Shown: positions 1 through 8,913, counted from the first letter of the stretch. The stretch: DNA of 64,000 nucleotides from Prochlorococcus marinus str. MIT 9401 (GCF_000760095.1 NZ_JNAR01000016.1:1-64000), one strand, 5' to 3'. Notes: generated by a model from the sequence alone, not told the origin. Numbers and translations: made by a program.

Positions 1-52
1 ATTAGATTAAATTTTTAGCATGTACTAAAATATAAATAGAATAAGATATTTT

Positions 53-520
53 ATGAAAATATTAGGTTTAAATTCACCTGAAATATTCATAATTTTAGTA
101 GTTTTGCTTTCAATTTTAGGTCCAAAAAGAATTGAAAAAGGTTTCTCGTTATTCAAAAAACTATTAAAATTCCTTTTAGGTAAAAATGAAGATCAAAGCT
201 TATCAAATTCAGAAGTAAAGGCAGAGGAAGCAGAAGAAACTGAAGTTAAAGAAGAAATAGTAGAGTCAGAAGTAAAGGCAGAGGAAGCAGAAGAAACTGA
301 AGTTAAAGAAGAAATAGTAGAGTCAGAAGTAAAGGCAGAGGAAGCAGAAGAAACTGAAGTTAAAGAAGAAATAGTAGAGTCAGAAGTAAAGGCAGAGGAA
401 GCAGAAGAAACTGAAGTTAAAGAAGAAATAGTAGAGCCAGAGGTAAATTCAATTAAACCTAAAAAAGGAGCTGTTAAAGATGAAATAATAGACGTAGAAG
501 TTGATTCTGATATTCAGTAG
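53..520 (+). CDS. TatA/Hcf106-like membrane protein with acidic tandem repeats
   Basis: 155 aa. Residues 1-40 look like the TatA/TatB/Hcf106 N-terminus: a short hydrophobic helix beginning SPEIFIILVV, the GPKR turn, then a basic amphipathic helix (residues about 30-44). The rest is a very acidic tail built from four 19-residue repeats rich in E, K and V that are almost identical at DNA level. The N-terminus suggests a membrane protein related to twin-arginine translocation. The usual KLPE after the GPK turn is replaced by RIEKG, so a working Tat role is uncertain. The ATG start is the first codon of the conserved helix. Confidence 0.75.
   Translation: MKILGLNSPEIFIILVVLLSILGPKRIEKGFSLFKKLLKFLLGKNEDQSLSNSEVKAEEAEETEVKEEIVESEVKAEEAEETEVKEEIVESEVKAEEAEETEVKEEIVESEVKAEEAEETEVKEEIVEPEVNSIKPKKGAVKDEIIDVEVDSDIQ
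211..438 (+). repeat. 57-bp tandem repeat, four copies, in frame
   Basis: Copies begin at 211, 268, 325 and 382. Each is 57 bp and encodes 19 residues (core VKAEEAEETEVKEEIVE). The copies are identical as read except near the end of copy 4, where tc becomes cc. A degenerate partial fifth copy follows. Because the unit is a multiple of three, gain or loss of copies keeps the frame and changes only the length of the acidic tail. Confidence 0.95.
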
Positions 521-655
521 GATATTAAATTAAATTATCTATTAATAGATAGGCTTGAATACTAAAATAGAATTTTTAGATTAATTTGGTTATTTTTTAA
601 TTAAATATAGAGAGTCTTTATTCTTAATATTTCAATTTGAATTACAAAAAGGTAG

Positions 656-1135
656 TTATGAATCTAAAGCTACTTCGATAGCTGCTATTAAGTTTTCGTC
701 AAACGGTTTAACACCTGGCTTGAATCTTGCAATTACTTTACTATCTTTCCCTATCAGAAACTTCTCGAAATTCCATTCAACATCTCCTTCAGGTTCAACT
801 TTGTTAAGGGTTGTGTATGGTTCTGTGGTGTTACCTTTTGCATGAACTTTTTCATAGATTTCAAATTTAACTCCATATTTTGTTGAGCAAAAATCTTTTA
901 TTTCTGAAAGCGAGTCGGGTTCTTGTTTTCCGAAATCATTACATGGGAATGCAAGTATTCTTAGGCCTTTTCTAGAATATAAATCATGTAGCTTTTGGAG
1001 ATCCTCATACTGAGCAGTATTTCCGCAATAACTAGCTACATTAACAATTAAGATTACTTCCCCTGAATATTCACCTAGTTTTATGGGTGATCCGTCTGAG
1101 GAAACAACAGTAGTATTTTGTACGTCAACTTGCAT
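656..1135 (-). CDS. glutathione peroxidase family protein
   Basis: 159 aa, full length for the bacterial GPx family. The peroxidatic Cys lies in NVASYCGNT (about residue 37). The Gln of the active site is in FPCNDFGKQEP and the Trp-Asn pair in VEWNFEKF, so the Cys-Gln-Trp-Asn tetrad is complete. It should reduce hydroperoxides in the cytoplasm; in cyanobacteria such enzymes are often thioredoxin or NADPH dependent rather than glutathione dependent (family knowledge). It is a lone gene, divergent from the one at 1281. Confidence 0.92.
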   Translation of the reverse strand: MQVDVQNTTVVSSDGSPIKLGEYSGEVILIVNVASYCGNTAQYEDLQKLHDLYSRKGLRILAFPCNDFGKQEPDSLSEIKDFCSTKYGVKFEIYEKVHAKGNTTEPYTTLNKVEPEGDVEWNFEKFLIGKDSKVIARFKPGVKPFDENLIAAIEVALDS

Positions 1136-1280
1136 GTCAAAAAAAAATCACCCTTTGAAGATAGCATTGTATAGGATTTATTGTGTTTAATTTATATGGT
1201 AGTTTTGGTTATTTCTTTTACAAGTTTTAATTTTTCATTTATTTAACCCTTTATAATTAATATTATTAATCAGTTTAAAT

Positions 1281-1520
1281 TTGGACCCTTTAGACCCACT
1301 CACTGAAATTATTAATTCAGGTCAAGGTTTTTCACCTGCAATTGCTTTAGAAAGAATTATTTGGGCAATGATTGGAATCTTTTTTTTAGGAGCAATTTCA
1401 AGATCAATAACTAATAGCATGCGAAGTCAAAATTGGTTTGGTAGATATTTTTTATTTGGTTATTCTAAAGATAAAAAAATTACAGATAATACATCTTCAT
1501 CTTCTGGTGATGACGAATAG
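1281..1520 (+). CDS. small membrane protein upstream of purT
   Basis: 79 aa with a TTG start (LDPLDPL), one likely transmembrane helix at about residues 24-42, and a Ser/Asp-rich tail ending in DDE. It ends 11 bp before purT on the same strand, so they are probably cotranscribed. I do not recognise a family. No ATG lies at a sensible place upstream, so TTG is the best start. Confidence 0.65.
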   Translation: MDPLDPLTEIINSGQGFSPAIALERIIWAMIGIFFLGAISRSITNSMRSQNWFGRYFLFGYSKDKKITDNTSSSSGDDE

Positions 1521-1531
1521 GTTTTATATAT

Positions 1532-2707
1532 ATGAAAGAATCAATTTTTTCTAAAAAAAGAATTTTATTGCTTGGTAGTGGAGAGCTTGGAAAAGAATTA
1601 GTAATAGAATCCAAAAGATTAGGATTAGAAGTTATTGCAATTGATCGATATGAAAATGCACCTGCAATGCAAGTTGCTGATTATTCAAGAGCAATTGATA
1701 TGGGAGATAAAAATATTTTAAAAAATGTCATAAAAGAATTTAAGCCTGACTATGTTGTCCCAGAAATAGAGGCACTTTCAATTGAAGCCCTAAAAGAACT
1801 TGAGGATGAAGGATTCAATATTGTTCCCAACGCCAGAACTGTAGAAATTACAATGAATAGAGATAAAATTAGAGACTTAGCTTCTAGAGATTTAAAAATT
1901 AAAACTGCAAAGTTTGATTATATTTTTGAATTTGATGATTTAGAAAAAAAAGCAGATGAAATTGGATTTCCACTTTTACTTAAGCCTTTAATGAGCTCTT
2001 CAGGAAAAGGGCAGAGTTTGGTTGAAACAAAAAATGATTTAAAAAATGCTTGGAAACAAGCACAAGCAAATTCAAGAGGAAAGGTTAAAGGTGTAATTAT
2101 TGAAGAATTTATTAATTTTGATTTTGAGTTTACACTTCTAACTGTAAGAAAAGAGAATGGTGAAAATATTTTTTGTTTACCAATTGGACATCTTCAATCT
2201 AATGGAGACTATCAATGTAGCTGGCAACCTTTAGAGATCAAGGAGTCCTTAATTATTGAAGCTAAGAAAATGACAAGTAGAATATTAAATAACCTTAATG
2301 GAGCTGGATTATACGGGGTAGAGTTTTTCATAAGAGGAAGTGAAGTTATATTTTCAGAATTATCTCCAAGACCACACGACACTGGTATGGTTACATTAGT
2401 CAGTCAAAATATTAATGAATTTGAATTACATTTAAGGGCTTTTTTAAATTTACCAATACCGGATATAAATCTAATAGAACCCTCTGCAACCAGAGTTATA
2501 CTTTCGAATCAAGAGTATCTAAATCCTATTTATGAGGGTCTCAATGAAGCATTAAAATTTCAAAAGACTAAAGTGCTAATATTTGGCAAACCAGTTTCCA
2601 GAAAAGGCAGAAGAATGGGTATTGTTCTCTCATCAAATTCTGACATTAATTTGGCTAGAAAAAATGCAGATGAAGCTGCTCGTAAAATAAGAGTCAGTAC
2701 TAAATAA
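1532..2707 (+). CDS. purT: formate-dependent phosphoribosylglycinamide formyltransferase 2 (PurT)
   Basis: 391 aa, the normal size for PurT, an ATP-grasp enzyme. It makes formyl-GAR from GAR, formate and ATP in purine synthesis. The N-terminal nucleotide-fold motif is GSGELGKE (about residues 15-22), the ATP-grasp glycine-rich loop is SSSGKGQS (155-162), and the conserved ELSPRPHDTG signature is in the C-terminal half. It follows the small membrane protein at 1281 by 11 bp. Confidence 0.96.
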   Translation: MKESIFSKKRILLLGSGELGKELVIESKRLGLEVIAIDRYENAPAMQVADYSRAIDMGDKNILKNVIKEFKPDYVVPEIEALSIEALKELEDEGFNIVPNARTVEITMNRDKIRDLASRDLKIKTAKFDYIFEFDDLEKKADEIGFPLLLKPLMSSSGKGQSLVETKNDLKNAWKQAQANSRGKVKGVIIEEFINFDFEFTLLTVRKENGENIFCLPIGHLQSNGDYQCSWQPLEIKESLIIEAKKMTSRILNNLNGAGLYGVEFFIRGSEVIFSELSPRPHDTGMVTLVSQNINEFELHLRAFLNLPIPDINLIEPSATRVILSNQEYLNPIYEGLNEALKFQKTKVLIFGKPVSRKGRRMGIVLSSNSDINLARKNADEAARKIRVSTK

Positions 2708-2802
2708 ACAGTAAATAAAAATAACGAAAAAAAAATACTTATTTCCTTTGTTTTTGTTCTAGGTCTTTCTGAGTATTATTTGAGTATGTTCTTTATTTTA
2801 CA

Positions 2803-3003
2803 ATGATAGAAAATTATAAAGGTTGGGACATAACTTTAAATTGGGAAAATAAAGATTATCTAGGGAGGGAAACTACTAAAAGTAAATTTTTTAATCAAAA
2901 TGAAAAATGGATTGGTATTCACTTAAATGGTGAAAAAATCTATGGTTCTTCTCTAAAAGAAATTAGGCATATTATTGATTATCCTAGTTTGCATTCAAAG
3001 TAG
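2803..3003 (+). CDS. small hypothetical protein
   Basis: 66 aa, soluble, rich in W, K and N (YKGWDITLNW near the start). The pattern of alternating aromatic residues suggests a small beta-rich fold. The ATG follows purT by about 95 bp. No family was recognised. Confidence 0.55.
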   Translation: MIENYKGWDITLNWENKDYLGRETTKSKFFNQNEKWIGIHLNGEKIYGSSLKEIRHIIDYPSLHSK

Positions 3004-3017
3004 GTTAAAAGATTTTC

Positions 3018-3179
3018 TTAATTATCCTGATTATTTTCATTATCTTCAATTAATTCATTAGCAAGTTTTCTTAAATCTCCCTTGATCGAGACCCATGTAA
3101 AGGCGATTATAAAAATTGAAGAAGATATTGCAACGGTGATTGTTTCGAAAGGGGACATTCCAAGTGCAATAGCAAACAT
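3018..3179 (-). CDS. one-helix membrane protein, 53 aa
   Basis: Small ORF starting ATG at 3179: hydrophobic segment FETITVAISSSIFIIAFTW (about residues 11-29), then a short basic and acidic tail ending in NNQDN. It is convergent with the gene at 2803. Clean coding-like composition and a single helix match the many tiny membrane proteins of picocyanobacteria. Function unknown. Confidence 0.55.
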   Translation of the reverse strand: MFAIALGMSPFETITVAISSSIFIIAFTWVSIKGDLRKLANELIEDNENNQDN

Positions 3180-3343
3180 TTTAAACCAAAAACTAATTTT
3201 TTATTATATTAACTTTTTTTAAATAGTTAGAGTCAAATTTTTTTTTGCAATGATATTTAATTATTCAAAATTTAAAAAATAAAATCTAAATTACTTTTTT
3301 ATTTATTGTTTCTAAATTCAATTTTATTCAGTAAGATTAAATT

Positions 3344-3568
3344 ATGGAAAAAAAAAAGTGCCCCCAATGTAAAAATTTAATTTTAAAAACTTCCCCAACA
3401 TGTTTATATTGTGGCAGACCTAATAAATTTATAACAAAGGAATACGTAAATAAAAAGTGGTATAAAGATAATAATAAAAGTGTATTTGATTATATTTTTA
3501 TTAATAAGTATCTTGTATTTATTTTATTTTTAATATTTACAACTGTTATTGTTATTTTATTTAAATAA
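3344..3568 (+). CDS. zinc-ribbon membrane protein
   Basis: 74 aa. The N-terminus carries two CxxC knuckles (CPQC at about residues 6-9 and CLYC at 20-23), a typical zinc ribbon, followed by a linker and a C-terminal transmembrane helix (about 52-72). The tail ends 10 bp from the convergent pepN stop. The architecture resembles bacterial zinc-ribbon proteins anchored by a single helix; no specific role can be given. Confidence 0.7.
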   Translation: MEKKKCPQCKNLILKTSPTCLYCGRPNKFITKEYVNKKWYKDNNKSVFDYIFINKYLVFILFLIFTTVIVILFK

Positions 3569-3578
3569 CATCAATTAA

Positions 3579-6185
3579 TCACTCTATTATTGCATCTAAT
3601 ACTTCTTTAGTATTTGTTGATAGTTTATTTTTTTTTATTTGTTTTATTGCCTCTACCATATTACTTTTGTAAGGGTCTAAATAATAATTGTATCTACTAA
3701 ATACCTTTACAAAACGAGAAATTACGATGGGATTTAATTTATCAAAGTCAATTATTTTTTTTGCAATATATTTATAACCAGAACCATCAATCGCATGAAA
3801 AGTACTATTTCTAGTTACGAAAGTATTTAATATAGCCCTTAAAGTGTTTGGTGATTTTGAATCAAAAAACTTATTATCAAATAATTTTTCAATGTTGTTT
3901 GTTTTTTTATCAATTTCTATAGATGCATTGAATGAGAACCAACTATCCAAAACGACACTATTATTTTTCCATTTGTTGAAGAATATATTTGAAATAATTT
4001 TTCTTTCAGGACAATTAATTCTACTGAAAGAATTCAATGCAGCTTTTGCTAGCGTCATCGAATTACTATCTACATAATTAATTATTTTGCATTTAATTTC
4101 CTCATCATTACTGTGCAAGAGTAGTTTCCAAATAGTTTCGATTAGTTTTCTTTCATTTTTTCCTTCTGGCCAAACTTTATTAATATTTTTCTCTATTTCT
4201 TGGAGCTTAAAATATAATTCTTTCTTTAATTTGGTGCCGAATAAATGATTTAATTCGTCAACAGTTTTATATATCTTTAGAGGGTCTATATTTTCCATCT
4301 CTGATTCAATTTCAGCAAATGTCGGAATACTTAATAATTCTGATAAAAGAGACAAATTTATATCTTTATTTTTTATAAATGATAATAATGTGCTTATTAA
4401 TTTATTTTCAACTTTGTGATCTGGCTTTTCATTTAATCTGCTTAAAATGATTTTTTTAAATAATTCTCTTACAGTATTAGATAGTGTAAAAAAATCTTTT
4501 TCATATTTTAAGATTAAAAATTTTTCATCCAAGGTAGTGTCAGATTCCCACTCAACTGGTGAAGAGAATTCGCGAAAATAAGTTACAAAAGGGATTTGGA
4601 GGTCAGATCTAACATTCCTAAAATTAAATTCCTGTTTTTTTGTTTTTAAAACAACTGTTTTTTCTATTGATTTATTGTCTCCGACAAATATAGAAAGATT
4701 TATAGGAATTATTAGAGGCAACTCATTAAATGGGTTCTTCTTTATTGGATTACTTTGAGAGGCTTGAATTATGAGTTTTTCGTCTTTTTGATCCCAGATT
4801 CTCTTAAATTTAACTTTTGGAGTGCCATTTTGCTTGTACCAGACTTTAAATTCTTCAGGATCGATTTCCTTATTATGCTCTAAAATTTTATCGACAAATT
4901 GGTCTATTGTTGCTGCCTTCCCATCATATGTTGTGATGTAATTACTAAATCCTTTAAAGAAATTTTCATCTTTTACAAGCTTTTTAAGCATTCTAATTAT
5001 TTCTGATCCTTTTTCGTATATCGTGGTCGTGTAGAAATTGTCTATTTCTTGGTACCTCTCTGGCATTACAGGATGCGATGTTGGACCAGAATCCTCTCTA
5101 AATTGATATCTTCTAAGAAATTTTGAATCCTCAAGTCTTTTGATTTCATGATTATGAAGGTCTGCTGTGAATTCTTGATCTCTGAATACTGTTAAACCCT
5201 CTTTAAGAGATAATTGAAACCAATCCCTACAGGTCACTCTATTACCCGTCCAATTATGGAAGTATTCATGGGCGATCACACCCTCTATTCTCTCTAATTC
5301 CTCATCAGTTGTTGTTTCAGAATTAGCGAGAATTAGTTTTGAGTTGAAAATATTGAGACTTTTATTTTCCATTGCTCCCATATTAAAGTGCCTAATTGCA
5401 ACTATATTGAACAATGATAAATCGTATTCAAGGTTATATTTATCTTCGTCCCATCTCATAGATTTCTTTAAAGAACTTATTGCATGTTGGACATATTTTT
5501 CATCGCCATACTCAACATAAATATTTATTTTTACTTTTTTATTCGATTTTGTTATGAAATTATCTTTTACACAATTAAGTTTACCCGCTACCAATGCAAA
5601 TAGATATGAGGGTTTTGGATATGGGTCTTCCCAAATTATTTCATGTCGATTATTTGTAAGATCATTCTCTTTTACGATGTTACCATTTGAGAGTAAAACA
5701 GGATAATCATTCTTGTCGGCCTCAATTCTAACAGTGTATTTGCTTAGAATATCAGGCCTATCAGAGTGAAAACTTATTCTTCTAAATCCCTCTGCCTCAC
5801 ATTGCGTAGTAATAATTCCATTACTTTCATACATTCCTAAAAGGGATGTATTTTCCTTTGGTTTAATTATTCCTTTTATTTTTAATAAAAAATTATCTTT
5901 ATTTATATTTTTAATTTTTAAGTTATTTTTTTGCTGTTTGTAGTTTTCCTCTTCTAGTAGTGAGTCATCTATAAAAATTTTTTTTATTAATATTTCCGAA
6001 CCATCAAGAATTAGATTTCTGGTATTCTTATTTTTTTTTACCAATTTTAGTTTCGTTGTAACATCTACAGCATTTTTCTTAATTACGAAGTCCAAAAAGA
6101 TTTCTGGAATTTCATAATCAAAAACTTCGTAATCTTTAAGTTTTACATATCTTGAAATACTTTTTTGGTTTATTGGAATGTTCAT
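3579..6185 (-). CDS. pepN: aminopeptidase N (M1 family)
   Basis: 868 aa, the length of bacterial PepN. The substrate-anchoring GAMEN motif is at about residue 268, and the zinc site HEYFHNW at about 304 has its third ligand Glu in LKEGLTVF some 19 residues later, so the catalytic centre is complete. It removes N-terminal residues from peptides in the cytoplasm. The C-terminal half has the helical DUF3458-type region expected of PepN. The ATG start is followed directly by a plausible N-terminal beta domain. Confidence 0.97.
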   Translation of the reverse strand: MNIPINQKSISRYVKLKDYEVFDYEIPEIFLDFVIKKNAVDVTTKLKLVKKNKNTRNLILDGSEILIKKIFIDDSLLEEENYKQQKNNLKIKNINKDNFLLKIKGIIKPKENTSLLGMYESNGIITTQCEAEGFRRISFHSDRPDILSKYTVRIEADKNDYPVLLSNGNIVKENDLTNNRHEIIWEDPYPKPSYLFALVAGKLNCVKDNFITKSNKKVKINIYVEYGDEKYVQHAISSLKKSMRWDEDKYNLEYDLSLFNIVAIRHFNMGAMENKSLNIFNSKLILANSETTTDEELERIEGVIAHEYFHNWTGNRVTCRDWFQLSLKEGLTVFRDQEFTADLHNHEIKRLEDSKFLRRYQFREDSGPTSHPVMPERYQEIDNFYTTTIYEKGSEIIRMLKKLVKDENFFKGFSNYITTYDGKAATIDQFVDKILEHNKEIDPEEFKVWYKQNGTPKVKFKRIWDQKDEKLIIQASQSNPIKKNPFNELPLIIPINLSIFVGDNKSIEKTVVLKTKKQEFNFRNVRSDLQIPFVTYFREFSSPVEWESDTTLDEKFLILKYEKDFFTLSNTVRELFKKIILSRLNEKPDHKVENKLISTLLSFIKNKDINLSLLSELLSIPTFAEIESEMENIDPLKIYKTVDELNHLFGTKLKKELYFKLQEIEKNINKVWPEGKNERKLIETIWKLLLHSNDEEIKCKIINYVDSNSMTLAKAALNSFSRINCPERKIISNIFFNKWKNNSVVLDSWFSFNASIEIDKKTNNIEKLFDNKFFDSKSPNTLRAILNTFVTRNSTFHAIDGSGYKYIAKKIIDFDKLNPIVISRFVKVFSRYNYYLDPYKSNMVEAIKQIKKNKLSTNTKEVLDAIIE

Positions 6186-6233
6186 CTTTACAAAAAGTCA
6201 GAAGTTAAGAAATCTGGAATATTTATTTTGAAA

Positions 6234-6599
6234 TTATAAGTTAGATCTTTTATCTTCTGATTGACAGAAATGTGCTTTAACTTTTCCTGAAGGAAGTAAT
6301 TCGTATAAAGAAGGATTATTAATATCAGGCGACCCGTCCTTATTAAATTGGTATCTCCAGTCCCATTTTTTATCTGTAAAGGAAATATAATCTTTTCTTA
6401 GCGAATATGGAAGCATAAGCTTTTTTTTCTTCCAATTAATATTTATAAATGCTCCTGGCTTTAACTCCGAAATCTTTTCTACTATGGAAAAGTCACCATT
6501 AAAATTATTTCTCATCACAAGATTAAGCTTAGAATTTTCACAAACATAGCTAATATTTAAAGTTAATAAAAGTATTGAAGTAATAAAAAATGAATGAAT
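6234..6599 (-). CDS. probable secreted protein with an AUU start
   Basis: Standard starts allow only GTG at 6518 (94 aa), without a ribosome binding site. The frame stays open upstream and encodes a signal-peptide-like stretch, HSFFITSILLLTLNISYVC. No ATG, GTG or TTG precedes this; the frame closes at 6630-6632. An ATT codon at 6599 sits 8 nt after AAGGAG, so AUU is the best start, giving 121 aa. The mature part contains several W and K residues and two Cys; no family was recognised. The pepN start lies 48 bp downstream on the same strand. Confidence 0.6.
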   Translation of the reverse strand: MHSFFITSILLLTLNISYVCENSKLNLVMRNNFNGDFSIVEKISELKPGAFININWKKKKLMLPYSLRKDYISFTDKKWDWRYQFNKDGSPDINNPSLYELLPSGKVKAHFCQSEDKRSNL

Positions 6600-6607
6600 T
6601 TTTTGAG

Positions 6608-6613
6608 CTCCTT
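6608..6613 (-). promoter_or_regulatory. ribosome binding site that decides the AUU start
   Basis: On the minus strand AAGGAG lies 8 nt upstream of ATT at 6599-6597. This is one of the strongest Shine-Dalgarno matches in the window, and no ordinary start codon is within reach of it. Confidence 0.6.
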
Positions 6614-6664
6614 TAAAGTAGATTTGCTTTCAAGCTAAATGACTTAATTAAAGATCTTTTTAGA

Positions 6665-7381
6665 TCAAATCATAATAGATTGCATACTCTTTAGAGCGAC
6701 AAGATTACAATTTAATTCCTCGTCATAATCTTGAACTGAAATAAAATTATTTAGAAAACCTGAATATTTCGCATCTCCGCCTATGGTGCTTGAAAGTATA
6801 TATTTTGGATTGAATTTGTTAATCAATTTAGGGATTACATCAGCACCTTTTACAAAAGAACCTACTAAGGGTAATTCTAAATTTTTTGTAGGAGTAATAA
6901 CGGCATCAAGACTTTGCTTGTTTAAATTTTCATCAAGATATCCATGGGGTTCTATATAAAACCCATTATCTTGATCGTCTTTAACAATATATCCGTTTTC
7001 TATTTGTGGAACTGGAGCACCAGCAGTGGCTTCAAAACTTAAATTTAAATGATTTGTCTTTTGAGTTGGCTTAAGCACTTTAATTGAACTAAAACCAATT
7101 TTTTTTAATGTTTCAAAAGCACTTTTAGGGCAAATTATAGGAATATCACTTCTGAACATTTCTAATGTTGGAACATGACAGTGGTCAGGTAATCCTTGGG
7201 TTAACAAGATAATATCAATTTTTTTATCTATTGAAATTTCTTCTTCTAATGATCCTTTAAAAAACCACTCACCTGGAGGAAATATTAAATCCCCTTTGAG
7301 CCAAGGATCAATGATTAAATTAGTTTTTTTAAATTTTATAAGCCAACCATTTGAACCAAGGTAGGTAGCTTCAAAAGTCAT
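6665..7381 (-). CDS. metallo-beta-lactamase-fold protein with altered metal motif
   Basis: About 238 aa. The fold is that of UlaG/YcjI-like hydrolases: TYLGSNGWLI near the start, IDPWL strand, and a C-terminal GGDAKYSGF. The canonical THxHxDH motif reads TQGLPDH followed by CH, so two metal-binding His are replaced. I recall related plant and cyanobacterial proteins with TQG-DDHAH-type motifs, so this may be a subfamily feature rather than decay. The start is taken at ATG 7381; a TTG two codons earlier is possible. Confidence 0.75.
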   Translation of the reverse strand: MTFEATYLGSNGWLIKFKKTNLIIDPWLKGDLIFPPGEWFFKGSLEEEISIDKKIDIILLTQGLPDHCHVPTLEMFRSDIPIICPKSAFETLKKIGFSSIKVLKPTQKTNHLNLSFEATAGAPVPQIENGYIVKDDQDNGFYIEPHGYLDENLNKQSLDAVITPTKNLELPLVGSFVKGADVIPKLINKFNPKYILSSTIGGDAKYSGFLNNFISVQDYDEELNCNLVALKSMQSIMI

Positions 7382-7447
7382 TATCAATTAATTGCTTTAT
7401 TAGACTATAAGGTAATTTTTGCTTTATCGAGATATTACAAATTTAAA

Positions 7448-7750
7448 TTAGTTCGCTTCATTTAAGATTTGAAATGACTTTCTTTTCAGATTAAATATTA
7501 AAACTTGTTTATCTTTATAATTAATCTCAAGGTTTTCTTTTTCTAGCATTTGTATTGGTATTAGAGCTAATCCACCTGTTCCTGAAAATATGATTGGCAT
7601 GGTGCTATTTTTAGCCCCATACATTTTTTGTAAGTCAATTGCTTGAGAAACTATTTTTCTGGCCTTATCAAATCCGTAGTCTTCTATTAATTCAGGCCAT
7701 AAAAAATTAACTAATTCATATTTCGAAAACTCAATTTGTACTGTTTTCAT
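7448..7750 (-). CDS. conserved hypothetical protein, 100 aa
   Basis: Soluble protein starting MKTVQIEFSKYELVNFLWPE, with an alpha-rich first half and a strand-rich second half containing a glycine-rich FSGTGGLALIP segment. I do not recognise a named domain. It lies between the MBL-fold gene and a 61-aa gene on the same strand, with gaps of 45-66 bp. Confidence 0.65.
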   Translation of the reverse strand: MKTVQIEFSKYELVNFLWPELIEDYGFDKARKIVSQAIDLQKMYGAKNSTMPIIFSGTGGLALIPIQMLEKENLEINYKDKQVLIFNLKRKSFQILNEAN

Positions 7751-7795
7751 TAAAAATTAATAGATATATAGTGATTAATTAATTACGATATTTAC

Positions 7796-7981
7796 TTAAT
7801 TGCTATTTTTAAACCTATCCATTACTAGTTGCAACATATCCACTACATCACCATCAGTTAAATTTAAATCCTTCTTTAAATCATTGCAAGTTAAATTCAT
7901 TTCAAGTGCCGCTTCAGCCATATGATTAACTTTTTGGTTATCACCGCCCAATGAAATAAAGGGATTGAAGTTTTCTATCAT
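7796..7981 (-). CDS. small helical hypothetical protein, 61 aa
   Basis: Mostly helical, acidic and soluble; the centre (AALEMNLTCNDLKKDLNLTDGDVVDML) reads like a small helix-turn-helix-like or protein-interaction fold. Same strand as its neighbours. The family was not recognised. Confidence 0.55.
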   Translation of the reverse strand: MIENFNPFISLGGDNQKVNHMAEAALEMNLTCNDLKKDLNLTDGDVVDMLQLVMDRFKNSN

Positions 7982-8088
7982 TTAATACTTGTTGTTACCA
8001 CTTAGTTCTAGCTAAGAAATAATTAATTATCATTTATTGATACAGAAGCTTATAAATATGTTATTTAATATTTAGAAAGTTTTTATTT

Positions 8089-8469
8089 TTAAACTAGTGA
8101 TGTTGATATACCTTTTGATATCAATGCGAATCTTCTGGCTCTGACTAGTAAAGGAAATATCAAATTTGTTCGTTTATTTGATTTAAACACTCTTGAAAGT
8201 AACAAAAGTAAACTACTTGAGGGATTATTTATCTGTTTGCAAATAGTATTGATTGCATCTGCCCCATGAAAGATATCTTCATCTTTCAGTAGAATAGCTC
8301 CTTTATCTAAGTCATAACCTCTATCAAGGAGGGATTTAATTAGAGTTAAATTTTTACGACCATCAATAATTTTAATATTATTTATCTTGCTTTTAATCTC
8401 AAGTAGCTCAGCAAAATGATTGCAGAATGGGCATTTCCCATCATAAATAAAGATATAGTTGGAAGTCAT
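8089..8469 (-). CDS. DCC family thiol-disulfide oxidoreductase-like protein (DUF393)
   Basis: 126 aa. The hallmark of the DUF393/DCC family is at the N-terminus: YDGKCPFCNHF, with the CxxC pair at residues 14 and 17 following the first strand of a thioredoxin-like fold. A second conserved patch is GADAINTICKQ. It probably acts as a thiol-disulfide exchange protein; substrate unknown. Single gene. Confidence 0.87.
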   Translation of the reverse strand: MTSNYIFIYDGKCPFCNHFAELLEIKSKINNIKIIDGRKNLTLIKSLLDRGYDLDKGAILLKDEDIFHGADAINTICKQINNPSSSLLLLLSRVFKSNKRTNLIFPLLVRARRFALISKGISTSLV

Positions 8470-8671
8470 TAGAAAAAAACAGTTTTGATGGTCTTAATAA
8501 AGTGCGCCAACAAAATAATAATTCATCGATAATAGAATAAATAATTTAATTTTTGTGGATTTCTCATATAGGGGATAGTTAAACGATTCCAACAATTACG
8601 AAGAAATGTCTCAATATAGGTATATTTTTCATAAAAATCTGTATGCTAACTCGGAGATATTGTTTTAAATC

Positions 8672-8809
8672 ATGTATTTATTAGCTTCTTTTGCTTTAGG
8701 TGGTTTCAATCCATGGGCAGCAGGCTTTGGAATTGGTTCTTTAGTCCTTTTTGGCCTTGTAGGTCTTGTAGCAGGTCCAAACCTAAAGAATTTTGACCCT
8801 GATGCATAA
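8672..8809 (+). CDS. small glycine-rich membrane protein, 45 aa
   Basis: Starts with ATG at 8672, about 15 bp after cggagat, a fair ribosome binding site although rather far. The protein is hydrophobic and glycine rich (MYLLASFALGGFNPWAAGFG, then a helix through GLVGLVAGP) and ends NFDPDA. A rho-independent terminator follows 24 bp after the stop. It resembles small photosynthetic or thylakoid peptides in style, but I cannot match it to a named subunit. Confidence 0.65.
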   Translation: MYLLASFALGGFNPWAAGFGIGSLVLFGLVGLVAGPNLKNFDPDA

Positions 8810-8832
8810 ATCATCATATTTAATATTGATTT

Positions 8833-8857
8833 AAAAGACTCATTTGAGTCTTTTTTT
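8833..8857 (+). terminator. rho-independent terminator
   Basis: Hairpin gactca/tgagtc with a tiny loop, flanked by aaaa and a run of seven T (8851-8857). It lies just after the 45-aa ORF and probably ends its transcript. Confidence 0.8.
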
Positions 8858-8913
8858 ATGCGGTTTTTTAAATTTATTTTTAGAATAAATTCAAATAAAA
8901 TCTCGCCAAAGAA

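Noticed and set aside
211-438. CRISPR-like direct repeats
   Set aside because: Copies are contiguous without spacers, in frame, and translated as an acidic tail.
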